Below, piece by piece: positions 24,095 through 38,352 of a DNA stretch of 64,000 nt. This DNA comes from Cliona cf. orientalis (Eukaryota; Porifera; Demospongiae; Clionaida; Clionaidae), in the NCBI GenBank assembly GCA_963930775.1, contig OZ005700.1, positions 8,876,609 to 8,940,608 on the forward strand, given 5' to 3'. The notes under the pieces were generated by a model. It ran no database searches and was not told where the DNA came from. It was given only the letters and a program-made list of their open reading frames with translations. The translations under genes and the position numbers were made by a program. The first letter of the stretch is position 1. Each line of letters starts with the position of its first letter.

Positions 24095-27000
24095 ATGAAT
24101 GAGGTAGAAATCAAGGTAAGCTTATATTAATAATTTTTTATTCACTAAGATAAAATGCTCTGCTAAACAATGTGTTGCAGGAGTTTTACTTCCGTCAGCT
24201 TCGTAAGGTACGGGTCGGTGGTACTGGTGTACCTGGGGACGTCCGCTGTTCTCTGCTCTGCACTAGCAATGAATTTGGTCACACTTTTGTCGGCTGCAGC
24301 AAAGGTCTCAACTATACAGTTTCCTTCTGAACTCTTGTTATCATACACTTCTATGCAAATGCACTTGCACATGTAGGTGTCCAAGTATTCAAGACGTCCA
24401 TACTGTATGAAATTGATAAAGATGACAGTGTTGGAGCGACAAATGTCATCGGTAAGAATCAGTATCTCACAAAGTGAAATTGGTTTATAATAATTATCAT
24501 AACACAACGTTCTTAATGTTTCAGCGGATGGTTCATTATTGAAGTCAACGTTGATCCCTACCCCCTCTCCCCCTATCCATGTTGCCCTGTCATGTGACAG
24601 CATCACGCTGTCCGTCTGCCTTCGGGAGAGCGGCCGGCTCAAATGCTACTTCTACGACACCAGAGGCCTCGCAGTACAGGTGAGAAAATAAGAAAAAAAC
24701 AATGTCACATACATGTACACGTAACTGTTTGATCAGCTGGATTTAATTAACTCTGTTTTTCACAGGGGGCATCTCTTAATTATTTCTCATCCATCACTCT
24801 CAGTGAAACCAATGGTAAGGTGATATATAAACTTCCTGAAACAAGCCTCACAACTTTTCTAACATAATTTTTCTTTCCTCTCCATTTTATTGCAGGTGTC
24901 CACCTGTGTTGTCTTCACTGGAATCCCCAGGAGTACCCGGAGCAGCTTGCCGTGAGCACATCAGACGGAGGCCTCCACCTCTTGGCCATCATTGACGATG
25001 CTCGTATTCAGCAGCAGAAGCTCAACCTTCATGCCAATGCTGGTGAGGACGTGTGCATGCATGTAACTTCATAATAATATACCGTATAGCCGGAAAATTT
25101 GGCAGGGAATTAAATTTGGCAGTCGAGCCCAAAATCGCTATTGCAAGAATATTGGCGGATTTAAATTTGGCGGTTCGGTATGGGATCGCCATACGTATAT
25201 ATGCTAGTAGGAAATTTTGGCAGATTTTAATTTGGCGGTTGTAATATAGACCGCCAAACCACCAAATTTAATTCCCCACCAAATTTTCCGGCTATACGGT
25301 AGATACAGTGTACATGGACTGTCTATAGTTGCGTCATGTATGTATAATTATGACTCGTGTGGGCCTCGAGTATTTGAGCTAAGTTTGGCGATTAAGTTGG
25401 TACCTGTAATATTATATCTGATGATGAATGGTCCGTTTGTTGCTCAATTGTTCACTAGTGTGCACCTGGTCTTGCTGCTTCAGCTACTTACCTCGTATTA
25501 CCTCACCTATGAATGCTGTTCAGACAAGCATGATACATGTATGGTAGTATTTTGTGTTTTTCTTGGTACTACTCCACTGGTGCTGATCTTCTGCTGATAG
25601 AGTGAGCAGGGAATTCCCTCATTTGGTTTGAATTCCTTGGGGTCCCATTTTTACCTTGAAAATATGAATATCATTGTGTCATAATTATCGTATAATATTA
25701 TTATCTCTCTGATCTGACTGCTAGTGTGTTGGAGTCCTAAGGGGAAGCAGCTGGCGGTTGGCCTGGAGTCTGGGGATGTGCTACAGCTCTCACCCTCCAA
25801 AGTAAGTCAGTGGTCTGTCATCATGTGTTGTATTAATATCAGAAGCATAATGAATACATGTATATGTATTATATGCATCTGTGCATAAAAAGTGGTCAGT
25901 ATATGATGTATACTTTTTGCTACCCGAGTACTTGTGACCATTTTTAGTTTATCAAACAATGTCATGTGTGTATTTTCAATTTGTAACACAAACTACGGTA
26001 TATACATCATAATATGTACATACTGTACACTTTAATATGTAATGCTATTGATCATGTTCATCTGATTGTTTTTTTCCCCACTTTATCAGAACCTTGAGCA
26101 GCGCAAGTCCTACCCGTGCCCCGATCTGTTTAGCGGTGAGCCGCAGCGAGTCTCGGACCTCCACTGGGTCTCCACCCACGTCTTTGCCGTGGTCTACTCC
26201 CCTCGCTCTCCCGCGGACAACACACCCTCCCTTGTCTTCATATTCACCTCTGTAAGCCCCCCCCCCCCCCCGCCCCCTCGCCACTGGTAGACACTATAGC
26301 TAGAAACGAATTGATCACTTTCAGTGTTCAAGTGGAAAAAAATGATAATAATGGCCATACATGTGTTTGGCTGTAGATGAATCGTTTCTGTAGGCTGTAT
26401 TACATTAGCAAAAAAAATTGTGGCTGATTTCATGATCTCTCTCTCGCTCTGCAGAAGGATCAACCTCCCTCCTACGTCAACTGTGAGGACGTCTACTATG
26501 GAGGGGGAAACAAGATAAATAAATTCTACTTCACCTATTTGAGTGCCTGGTGAGCAATAATGGGCATATTGAGGGGTCCTAAACGAAATTAATTTTATCA
26601 CTTTTCCTGCTGTAATTTTCCTCAGGGGCATCTTCATATCCTGTTCATCTAACGCTCTAGAGACAGTCGTTCATTCTCACAATCCTGACAACGTCACCAA
26701 GTGGGTCCAGTGGGAGCTAGAGGACACGGGGAGAGCCGAGCTGCCGCTGGAGGGATCGGACGAGACCTACGCTGCGGGGATCGCTCTCGACCTCACCTCC
26801 AAGCATGAGGTGCAGGTCACTGAGTCTCTCGTCCTCCCTCCTTCTCCTCTTCTCTTACTCTACTCTGACCGCGGCGTTCTCTGCCCCTTCACTATGATCA
26901 ACAAGGACTCTGCAGCTTCCTCGAAGCTCAAGGAGATGATGAAATCGGCTAAGCCCCTTCCCAGCGACCCTAGGCTCGTCCGTCAACCAAAGCAAGGAAC

Positions 27001-30000
27001 ACAGGGAAATCCCCTCCCTGCTGCAGCCCGTCCATCTTCAGCTACTACCACTAGCAGCGCTTCAGCAGCCGCAAGTTCTCAAAGCCAACTGCAACAGCAG
27101 CAGCCTCAACGTGTAGCCGCTCCTTTCTCTCAGCCACCTGGAGGTCTAGCGGGGAAGGGATTGACAGCTTCACCTCTCGGCAGCGGTGGTGTCCTAGGTG
27201 GTCTAAATCTGGGACCTCCAAGCTTTGGACAGCCTCCAAGTTTAGGCCAGCGTTCTTTGGGCCTTGAAGGAGTGAGTTCGAGTCGGCCATTAAGCGGAGG
27301 AGGCCAACCTTCTCCTCTCCTCAGTCAGCTTAGTCAGAACTCGAGAGGGCAGGTGCTAGGCACTGCTACTCCACAACAGCAGCAGCAGCAGCAGTCCAGG
27401 CAGCCATTGTCATCATCTGGTGGTACTCCTCTCTCGGGAGGTTCTGGTGTCCCTGGCTCAGGTCTGCCTCCGTCCAGGTTCCCCTTCAGTGCAAGTAGCT
27501 TGGCTTCAAGTGCTGTTGCTGCTGCTTCTTCACCTCCAGCTCCACCTCCGGGGACAGCTAACAAACCATCTCCACAGCTGCCACCTTCGTCCAGCTCACC
27601 ATCACAACAACAACAGCAGCTGCTACACCAACAGCTGCAGATACTCCAGCAACAACAGCAGCAGCAAAAGAAACAGTCTCCCCTTTCTCTGCCACAGGCC
27701 TCACTTCCTCAGCCGCAGTCCTCTGTCCAGCAACAGCCACCACCTCCAGCTACTGCTGTACAAGCATCAGGCACAACCATTGGCGGGCTGAGGTTCGCTC
27801 CAGGCTATATCTCTCAAACTCAGCAATCCTCCACTCCTCCTTCTGCCGTTACTGGTGCACCTCCTCTCCTTGGTCAGCAGCTGTCCCTGTCGTCTGCATC
27901 ACCAGGGGTGGGGCTAACAAGGACTATAGGAATGACATTATCAGCAGCTCCTCCCCCTCCTCCTCCTAGTTTGTTGGTTTCACAGCTGCCTTCAGTCTCT
28001 GGTGTTCTTCATCCGTCCATGCCCCCCATCTCCCAGACCCCCCAGCCTCCCCTACAGCACCAGCAGCAGCAGTTACCTGTGAAGCCACTACATTCATCCA
28101 CCCCACTAGCCCCCCACCCAGCTACTGGAGGACTCCACCCACAACAACCACGCCCACTTCCTCCCCATCTATTAACAGCTGCCACCACTGCTCCTCCCAT
28201 GATGCCAAATAGCGCTGCTGGCGTTGTCCGACCCTTGAGTGGCCCATCTGTCTCAGTACGAATGGCCGCTCCTAAGCCAGTGGGTGGGAACCCACAGGGA
28301 GTAGGTGGCCCCGGAGTGATGGGTGTGGCCACATCTGCAGCTGGTCAACCTAGAGCGCCGGTAGTGTCCCCAGGTTCAACAGCGTATCAGTCGCCACAGA
28401 TGGTTGGAGGAGGAGTGAGACCACCTCCTCCTTCAGCCCCCCACGTCCAGAAACAGCCGCCACCTGCTTACGGCTATGGTGCCCCTCCCCCTCCTCCCGC
28501 TTCAGTGGGTGGATCTTTGGGGCCTCCGAGGACCGCCCACCATGCCCCACCCCCTCCCTCTGCCGCTACCGATGATACTGAGGTAACTATTGTAGAATAA
28601 TGATTGTGCCATTACATGTTGTATATATCATGTGAGATATGGTTGTCTGTACATACAGTCACTTGGTTCTCAAGTTCATTTGGAGTCAAAATTTGCCACC
28701 TACATCCAGAATGAAGTAAGAAAAAATTTGCGTTCTAGGACTTCTCATAATACATCTTAATGTAGAGCGTGACTACCTTTACCAGAAAATCACGCTAAAT
28801 TTAAAATCGTAATTATTTTTTTAGCTTGTGTTCTATTGCATAAACACGGTATATAATACAGCCTAACTCCTTGTAGCCTTATCATTTGAATACAGTGTGT
28901 CACAGTACATGTATTTCCTTGTCTCCTGTCAGATTGAGCGTTACACGAGTGACCTTGAGAGTCTGAAGGATGAAATGAGAGACCTGTTTGGAGAGTGGGA
29001 GAGTGTGGAGGGAGGAAAGGTGATGCTGGACTCACTGGGAGACATGGAGCAGCTGGTTGAGGTGAGAGAGGAGACAGAGATGGTGGAGAATGAAATGACC
29101 GAGTCAGTCAAGAACTTCAAAGTAAGTCTAATAAAGATGGATGAGTGTTAGTATGACAGAGGGAGGGGCAGAGGGAGGGAGGGAGGGAGGAATACTTATA
29201 TTTATCATTATCCATCTTTCCTCACTAGTCATTTGAGGCGCAGTGTTCTCAACTTCTTGAAGACACGCTCAAAGTGTACGAGATGCAGGCTGGAGCAAAG
29301 TACGTGATCATTCACAACAAACAATGTAAAGCTTAATAATGCCCCATTACTCCATGTTGCCAAGTAATGAATAACATCACCACTTCAACGCAGGCCCCAC
29401 CTGCACAACTTATTCTGTGCTGCCAAGTATGCACAGTGATGAAAAAACATACGATCTTCCCCATTTCTCATGCAGAACTTACAATATTTTTACTATTTGA
29501 AATCATAGATGTTTTATTGTGATATTTTACCCTTTGGTGACCCCCTTCTCCCCCAAATTCCTTCTCTCCCCCCTCCCCCCAACCCCCCCTAACTAGGGCC
29601 AAGTTGCATAAGAAGCTTGACCCAAGCCACGCTGCTCTCCTCAAAGTGCGCCCCCTGGACCCCTACAGCTCCCAGAGACTCAACGACATACGATCCAGCT
29701 TCGTCAAGACCGAGCAAAGCATAAATGAGGTCAGCTCACAGCTGGACGCTCAGATCGAGAAGAAGTATGAAGAGAAGAAGCAAGCAGGAAGGTGGGTAGC
29801 AGCATGCCAGTGTCATCTGAGATAACATTCGATTAGTGTTTACATTGTGAGGGAAAATTCATACTAGATCTATCCAGAAGTGATGTCATAAATTTGTGTA
29901 ATCTATAGAAACACATTGTGTACACATGTACAAGTGGTGTAGAATTGGTAGTCGGAACACCTGTACTGTATATTATGTAACAACTGCCAAAATAATTATT

Positions 30001-33000
30001 TGGCCATTACGTAACTGAGTTGACTTCCACACGCCGTGTGAACACACACACAACGCTGGTAGCAGTGGGCTGGTACAATTGCTTCCACTTTCTTTGAATA
30101 GCTTCGGTTCTCCCCTCCCCCTCTCTCCCTCTCTCCTTTGTCCATGCTAGTGCTAGTAGGATATTTGTTTATTTGCCCTAGCCACCAAACACACAAACAC
30201 ACACACACACACTTGCACGCTGGAGAAGCATCCTCCTGCTTTGAGGTATTGGAACTGTCATTTCCTCAAGCTGACTATAACATCCAGTGCCCTTTGTTAG
30301 TTTTGTATTCTTTATATCCTTCCTATGATTACATCCTTGTCCTGTGTGAATGGAGTCAGCTAGTAGCTGCTCCTTCCCTCTCTCCCTCCCTCTCTCCCTC
30401 CGTGGACACAAGGTTGACCACTTCAGGTACCAAGCAGTGCGATTGAGTGCGTCACCACGACAGGATGTTAAGGCACACGCTTCACTATCCTCTTTTCTTG
30501 TGGAGATAGGCTAGTAAACACATACAGGTGGTATTTGAAACCCCCCCTCCTCTCCCCTGCCTCTATGCTACCCTGCTCTGTGTCCTAAAATTATCAATTT
30601 TACAAAAATTTACAAGATATTTTAACAATTTATGTGGAATCATATGTATTTGGAAGTTTGCTTTGCCCGTAATAATAATATTGAATGATAATTTGTCAGT
30701 TTTCCTTTGGTAATAGTGAGCCGATTTCCCATGCAAATGATTTATAGCATGTTGGCAATAGTGAGTGCTAATTCCTCATCCCACGCGGAAGGAGATCCAA
30801 TTTCTAGCGCAACACATTTTGGTTGAAAACTTCACTAGCTTCAGTCAGACTTGCATACAAGTGTACATGTACATGTATGTGTACCCACTCATCAATTTCC
30901 TATTAGTCATATTCAATGTTTACCCTAAAAATATTTGTCATAATCATCGTCATAATAATATTATTACTATTTGTAATGTTTAGGAGACTTCTGAAGGTCC
31001 CCTCCATCCAGATGGTCTACTCAACGCTGCGTGACCACAGAAGAATCTCTAGGATCCAGGTACATGTACATGTGTACGTACGTGTATACATGTACATAAT
31101 ATTATACATGTATGTGTGTATGTGTAATGGCATAGCATGCTCATGGATTCAGTGGCTATTGATTATCATGAAGCATGACTGAGCAGCAACTAACCCTGTG
31201 TTCTGGTTTCTGTTGATATTGGGGAATTGGGGACGTGTACACAGATCCATGCACCAATGAATGAACTCACAGTCTCTTCCTACCCTTTCCTCCACCGCAC
31301 ACAATAGCGTCACTAGGGGATCCCCCCAAGAATTTTAAATGTTTTTAGTAATTATTATTGATGATGCGATTTGTAGAGTGGAATACACATTGACAAAACA
31401 TTTGACAGAATCAGAAGCTGCACGTGTAGGTATGCCTTGCATAGTGGAGGAGGGGGGGGGGAGACACGTTACTCATCATGTGGGGTATCATGATCGCTTT
31501 TCCTATTTTTTTCTCTCTATCTGTTGTTATTTCTTCATCACTTCAGAATGCCAATGTTGACAGGCTGACTAGAGATATGAAGCAGCTGAAGATAATCCCT
31601 CAATCGTGGCAGCCGTCCGACGCCACTCCTCCGAGGGTTGCCAGGACTCCACCCACCCCTCTATCTCCCAAGACCCCCACCGACATTGTCAACGGATACG
31701 GGGACGATGGGGTGGGGCAGGGGGTGTGGTCTCCCCACGGTCGACAGAAACAGCGTCAGCCCAGCGGTGGTGGTGGTGGTGGTGGTGGTGATGTGATGCA
31801 GACGCCAGTGATTGAGAGGATGGTGGGCTCCGAGCGTTTGAGCAAACTCAGAGAGAGCCTGAGCAACATCTCACAGACACCTGTCAGGACCCTGCGTTCT
31901 GGTAAGAAAATAATTTTTTTGTAGCTGAGGGTTTATGGTGATTGGTACTCTTTTTGTCTGCAGCTCCAACGTATACGCTGAAGGACCTCCAGGTTGATGC
32001 ATCCAGTGTCCCATCTGCCCCCGGCTCAGGCAGACTGTCACCTCACTCTCGTAAGCTAGTCAATGTGATTTTGGGAGGTGGTTAGTATCGCTTAAATTGT
32101 TAGGGAGAAATTTCATTAATTTTGTGTGTATTATTGATAGTATGATTCTCTCTCTCTCTCTCTCTCTCTTATAGTTGGTGACATGACGAATGGCAGTGAT
32201 ACTCATTCCTTCCTCAGTGAGCCGTCTGCTACGGCCACCCCTGCCCTGAATCAGACGAGGGTCCTCTCCCACCATCCTCCCCCTCAGCAGTTCATCTCTC
32301 CCTCCTCCTTGGTCCCCCAGGACTCGGAGAGCCTGCGCAGCCTTGCTACTGGACCGCCATCATCGATGGTGGCACCTGGTGGGAGTAGGAGTGTAGGATC
32401 ATCTTCACCACATAACTCAGCTCTGCAAAGCCTTCAAGGCTCACTGTCATCCCTAAAGTCCTTCAATCCAGACATAGTGGTCGGAGGATCGCAGAGAGAC
32501 ATTGCTGTTCGCATGGGGAGTGGATTCACAAATTTCAAATCACTAGCTGCCAAGCCTATGGCACAGCAGCAGCCGCCGCCAAGCGCTGAAAGGCAGTACG
32601 GCATTGACGCACATGCTGATCCACATGGGCAGATAGCTATCACGACAAAGAGAGGCTCACAGATTCAAAAGGATCTCTCTCCGCGGAGGAATAACACACA
32701 GCAGCAACAACAGCAGCCAGCAGTAGTTTTAGTGCCTTCATCTGTCCCCATGCAGCAAAGGTCATCAGCGGCAAGACCTCTTGCAAGCGCTACAGGTAGG
32801 ACCGCCGCCCCTCAGTGGGGCAGCCCTCCATTTACCACTGGTGCTCAACCGAAAACGATAACTTCACCACTAGCTGCTAGTTTGAGTCCCATGGCTGCAC
32901 CGACTAGTATCAGCCTGAAACGAGGGGGAACTGTAGCATGGGGTGTCCCTCCCCCTTCAGCTTCATCTGCTCCAACTACCGCTAGCACTGCAGCTGCAGC

Positions 33001-36000
33001 TGGTAGAGCCGGACCGAATCAGACTGTGCCACCTCCCATGTCGAAGGCCAAACCTCCTCAAGCCAAGCCTCTTCCATTACCAGCCAATGGAGGCATTAGT
33101 CTATCTCACAGCTCTAGTGCTCCCTCTCTAGTCAAACCTCCCAACAAGTCAGCATCTTTCATCGGAGGACAAGAATCGGTCAAGAATGGTCTACCACAGC
33201 CGTTCCCTTCCTCTTCCCTCAAGTTTGGTGGCAGTACTAATCCTCTTGGCGAGCTGAAGCGTAGTGAGCCTGTTGGTGACCTGACTCAGATACGACAGTC
33301 AGCACAGAAAGGCACATCGCCGTTAGCGACCGGTGCTGGTAGTGTGGGAGGAGGGGGAGGTGGGCTTGTTGGATTTCAACCATCTTCAGCTTCCGTACCA
33401 AATGTTGCCATGACAACATCCTCTTTCACACCCCTTTCATCGTTTGGTTTCAAAGTTGCATCACCTCAAAGTTCAGGGGTCACTACAGCCACACCAGCTG
33501 TCTCTTCTAGTGGCGTTCCTCCTCCCAGTTTCACCATCGGTGGTCTACCATCTTCTGTTAAACCTCCTTCCAGTTTGCCAGGTGTTCTCCCTCCTAGCTC
33601 AGTCTCCTTACCTTCCACCACTACCACAGCTTCTTTGTTCTCAAAGCCTTTTGCTCCTGGGATAACTTCGCTGTTGAGTGCACCAAAACCTGCTCCAGTT
33701 GTGGCCTCAACAGCAGCACCTGCTTCAGTTTTTCCATTTGGTACCCCCCTAGGAACACAGCCACAGTTCACCTTCTCCCTTGGCTCCGGCCTAGCTCCTC
33801 CTAGTTTTACGGCTGGTCCGAGTAGTCAGGGCCCAAGAGGCTTCACCGCTTCATCAGGTACGACCACACAAGCAACGGGTGTCTCATCCACAGCTGCCAC
33901 CACTACCACCAGCCAGTTGCCTGGTGTTGGCTCTGGCTCGATCTTTTCTTCCATGCCACAGTTCAGTCTGGGCCCAAAATCTTCTGGCTCTCCTTTTCAG
34001 TTCTCCGGTAGCCTCCTTACCTCCTCTCCAGCTAGCTCAGCAGCCGCTACTGCTACCACGTCTTCTAGCACTCCAGCTCCCTTTGGTATTTCAGGACTTG
34101 GAGGTGGTAGTTTGTTCAAGTCTCCCTTTACTTCTCAAGCTGCCTCTTCTTCTTCTTCTTCTCCCCAGTCAACTGCTGGTGCTGCATCAGTGACAACAAC
34201 AACGACAAAGCCGTCCCCTCTCTCTGGATTAGGTGGTTCACTGTCCACTCCTTTGCTCAGCACTAGCTCTGCTACTGCAACTACCAAGCCTATCTCCTTC
34301 GCCTTGCCAGGTAGCTCTTCGTTTGTGTTTGGTGACAAATCTGGAGGCGCTAGTTTGTCCTCCATGCTGCCAAAGGTGGCAGTGACTGATCCTTTTAAGC
34401 TTCAAGAGAAAGGCCAGAGAGAAGAGAAGAAAGAGGAGGGGCAGGAGGAAGATGGAGAGGCGAGCACTAGCAGTGCAGATAGTGATGCTAGTGGTGGAGA
34501 AGGCAAGCCATCACCACAGTCAAGTGAGCTAGCGAAACCAAAAGATGGCGATGCAAAAGAATCACCCTTGGCAGCTGCTAAGCTACCTACATGTACTCCG
34601 TCTACTACACTCCCTGCTGCTGTTCTGAAGTTCTCCACTGAAGGAGGAGTCTCTAAAACCATCCCTCCGATAGTCAAGCCAGCAGCAGCTGCAAGTGCTA
34701 CTGCCAAGGCTCCTCTGAGTGAAACAGCAAGCAAAGACCAAGACATTCTGGCTGGTGGTGCCGCGAAGACCGTAGTCCCTAAAGATGAAGAAAAAGTAGC
34801 AAAGAAGCCTTCTCCACCTCCTACTGTGTCACAAGGCAGCGCTACTACTGAGGCTAAGCCTGAGGTACAACAGGAGCAGACAACCACGGCTGCCTCCAAG
34901 CCGAGTCCAGAGACAGAGGATGTGGCTGGAGAAAAGAAGGATGAACATGCACAGAAGCCAGCGGAAACAACCCCCTCTCCACTTACTTCTACTACTACTA
35001 CTACTACTTCTGCTGCTACTACTGCTGCTACTGCTCTGTCAGTTCAAGCACCACAATCCACCACTGCAACAGCTGCTACCACTGATAAGGACAAACCTCT
35101 CCCTCAGGCAGGAGGTTCGAAGCAAGCACCCCCTCCCACTGCTGCCGCAAAGGAAGGGGATAGTGGTGATTCCACTGCTCCTTCAAAAGTACAAGATAGC
35201 GTATCCATTCCTGCCCCAAAAGTAGAAGATGATGTTGATAGTAGTACCTTGGCCGGAGATGAAGGAACTAAGGAGAAACAGCAGCCAGTGGTCGAGGAGA
35301 AGCCGGCTGAAACACCGTCAACCATTGGTGGGATTACTAGACACGTATCATTCGGAGGGGTGGAGCAGTTGGGAGTCCAACAGCAGCTGCAGCTAGGCCA
35401 GCAGCAACAACAGCCACAGTCACAGCAGACACAGCCTCAGCCAGCAAGCCAGGGGGGACTTTCCCTCACCGCCAGCGATCTGGACATTGAAGGGGACATG
35501 GAGGGAGATGGAGACATGGAAGGTAGGCTGATGCTCGGAAGAGGTAGCTGGTGTTGCATGCGGGGAGATTAGTGGGTGTATTTTCACTACGTATGCATTA
35601 TGACCATGTGTGTTGCCATGGTGCTATACTGTTAGCTTAATAGTTGCAGCTGTGATGCCTGCTCATTGTGTGTCTGTTGCTATGCGTAGTGTGTGAGTGA
35701 GCCCTTATCTGTTCTGTGCATGTCGACAGGTGGCTAGGTACTAATGTAAACAGCCGACTTTGAATGTTAACATCCATACTTGGCAGCTGGTACGCCGAGA
35801 AGTTTTCATACCCTGCATATTAATGCTATTAGCAGAGATACTTGTAAGGGTTTATGGTAATTAGGTTGGTGAAATGATTTTCGATATAGTCTACGTGCAT
35901 GTGTATTTCAAAGACTAGCCTACCCCCCCCCCCCCCAACGCACACACTCACGAATACATCCTCTCTCCAATTGGTTACCTTACATGGCTATTACGGTATA

Positions 36001-37988
36001 CATGTCCGCCACCTGGTGGGGGGGGGGGGATGTTGTCATTAATTTTTTCCTAGTTGTCATGGTACACGCTAGCCGCTTGCATCATAGTGCATGTCTCCAC
36101 ATGTTGCGCTTATTTCCTAAGAAAACAGGCATGTCATCAATAACACTACTTGTAATCTTCCTAATAATATATAGTGTCTACGTTCCTGCACGATTCTCGA
36201 TTACTAGTCCATGTTTCCTAAACAAACGGATACCTCAGCTCTGTCACTATCAACGTTGCAAAGCCTTCCGACAAACGTAGTTGTCATAGGAGAAGAAATT
36301 AAATGACACGGTCGCTGACCGTCAATCACTAGTCCACGTTTCCTAAACTAACAGGCATCTGAGCTGTTGACATTTATTTACCCTCCTTCCTCCGCAGTTG
36401 TCATAGCACAAGTGACCCAATTATGCCCATTTTTAGCAAAAAGTGTATTTACATCCTAGTGCGTGTCCACCTTGCTGTATATATGCTGTTACCACGGAGC
36501 GGAATCAACGAAAGTGTGTAACTCTATGAATTAGCTCGAGTGTTTGTGCCGTTGGCTGTGAGGAGTTGTCAGGGTGAGCGGACGTGAGGCGGTATACAAC
36601 GCTGCTGCTGTTATATAGCTCAGTATTTGCCTCGGCTTGCATTGCTAATGCCACTGTTATGCATACCAAGGGGGGGGGGAGCCACTTATTAGAGTTCGGT
36701 CCATCGTATGATCATGTGGCTGACTACATGATGAGGATTGTCAGGCATGTGGATTTGTTGTGCTTCTCCTAATGACCCTAATCTGGCTCTGGGTGTCTCG
36801 CAACATGCAGCCAATGTACACCGGCACTAAAAGTAATGTACTTGTATGGAATTGGATGCTAGCGGGATAATATGTTTTTCCTAAAAGTAGGAAATTGAGA
36901 CGAGTATTGTGTAAAATCCATGAATAGCTTGCTAAAGTTTCAGAAACTATATTACCTCACCAAGAATATATGACTGTGTGTGTGGCTCCCCCCTCCCCCA
37001 AAAATGAAATTTTACTTTCTATCTCTCTCTCTCTCTTCTCCGCAGATGTGAGTGAAGAGTTGACTGGTTCCGCTGGCGGTCTGTTTGGAGGATCTGTCAG
37101 TGGTGGATTGGGAGGACTCGGAGGGCTCGGGGGGCTAGGAGGAAGACCTAGCAATACGACAACGAACCCCTTTGGATTGGGAGGAGGGGGGATCTCAGCC
37201 ACGGGGGCCAGACCTCCTCCCCCTGGACTTGGAGGCAGTGGGGGTGGTGGTGGAGTCCTCAGGCCATCAGCATTGGGTACGACTAACTTTTATTAGAGTA
37301 TAGAGTAATGCAGTCATACTCTATAATATTATTATTGTACATGATGTAGCCTGAAATTTTGACCAAGAGAAATTTTCACCAATTTTGCCGCTATTATTGA
37401 TAAAATTTTTATGCTATGCCGTAGGGTCGAGTATCATCAGTCCTCCGAGGTTTGGTACCACGTCAGGTGGCGGTCTTTTTTCGGGACTCCAGCAGCAAAG
37501 CTCCACCTCCTCCTCCACCTCTTCCTCCAGTGGCGGCATGGGATCATCGGGATTTGGAATGGGTCCAACATTTGGTTCCGGGCCTGGTCTTGGAGCGGGA
37601 CTTGGTGGTTTTGGCTCGCCTCCTCAGATGGGTAATCAGTCGGCTATGGGTGGAAGGTACGTTGTTTTTTTTTCTGGATGTGTTTAATATTGATTTTATA
37701 ATGGGATAAAAAAATTTTTTCTCAGACTATTTGGGGGTGGCATTCAAGACGGCTCAGCTGGTTCAGGTCTCACATTTGGAGCACTGTAAGTCACAAATAG
37801 AAACCATAGCACTATTGAAAGTGAAACAAAAACATCATAATTTGATTTTCCATTCCAGTGCTGGTAGTAGTGGTGGTATGGCCTCCTTTGGTGGTCTGGC
37901 TGCTGATCAGCAAGGCCAGTCCCAGCAACAGCAGCAGCAGCAGCAACAACAGCAGCAACAGTCCTCAAGTTTTTCACAATGGCGGTGA
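24095..37988 (+). CDS. NUP214: Nucleoporin NUP214-like
   Basis: About 22 exons. Exon 1 is 24095..24115 (MNEVEIK). The N-terminal beta-propeller spans exons up to about 26.9 kb. VCWSPKGKQLAVGLESGDV is close to human VCWSPKGKQLAVGKQNGTV; DLHWVSTHVFAVVY, RAELPLEG and GVLCPFTMINKD also match. A long exon (about 26626..28582) adds a Pro/Ser/Gln-rich spacer. The coiled-coil exons follow (28.9-31.9 kb; VRPLDPYSSQRLNDIRSSF ... DAQIEKKYEEKKQ). A single huge exon (about 32176..35522) encodes a Ser/Thr/Pro-rich FG domain, then four short C-terminal exons (37047.., 37426.., 37725.., 37859..37988) encode Gly/FG and poly-Gln ending SSFSQWR. Family role: cytoplasmic-face nuclear pore FG nucleoporin that binds NUP88, DDX19 and CRM1. 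FG dipeptides are sparse compared with vertebrates. Confidence 0.94.
25082..25299. mobile_element. MITE, CCGTATAGCC ends, copy 2 (NUP214 intron)
   Basis: 218 bp, TA duplications at 25080-25081 and 25300-25301. Ends CCGTATAGCCGGAAAATTTG and CAAATTTTCCGGCTATACGG are inverted copies. Non-coding. Same family as 23428-23640. Confidence 0.88.
35523..37046. other. Large NUP214 intron without recognisable genes
   Basis: About 1.5 kb intron between the giant FG exon and the Gly-rich C-terminal exons. It has C and G homopolymers (about 35922-35937, 36020-36029, 36669-36678) and no coding match. Confidence 0.5.
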
Positions 37989-38352
37989 AAGGAATTCATA
38001 ATAATTCAAAAATTGTGTCAAGTTATAACAGTTTAATACTGCTAGTCTGCATAACTTTGTAATAAGATTAGGTATGGTTTTCTATTCCTTATGTTGTCAC
38101 TGTAATTAAATAAAGAGAGTCTTCCTGCTGTGTTGTTCTCATACAATTACTTGAACGTATGCTCCGCTGCATTTCTCAGTGGCAAGGAATGTTGGAAGTC
38201 ATACGACTGACATGTTTCCTTCCTTGCTGCGCGCAGCTAGCTTGTATTTAAGCAAGCTTCCAATTGAGTTTGCATCACAGCAGAAGACCACTTACATATA
38301 TAGCTACACCAATAGAGAAAGTTCATCACCCTTCATCGATCAACTATTGAAA

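Noticed and set aside
24163-24642. 159-codon minus-strand ORF
   Set aside because: Antisense to NUP214 exons 2-4, whose reading frame matches the known family.
34402-34899. 165-codon minus-strand ORF
   Set aside because: Shadow of the low-complexity NUP214 coding exon.
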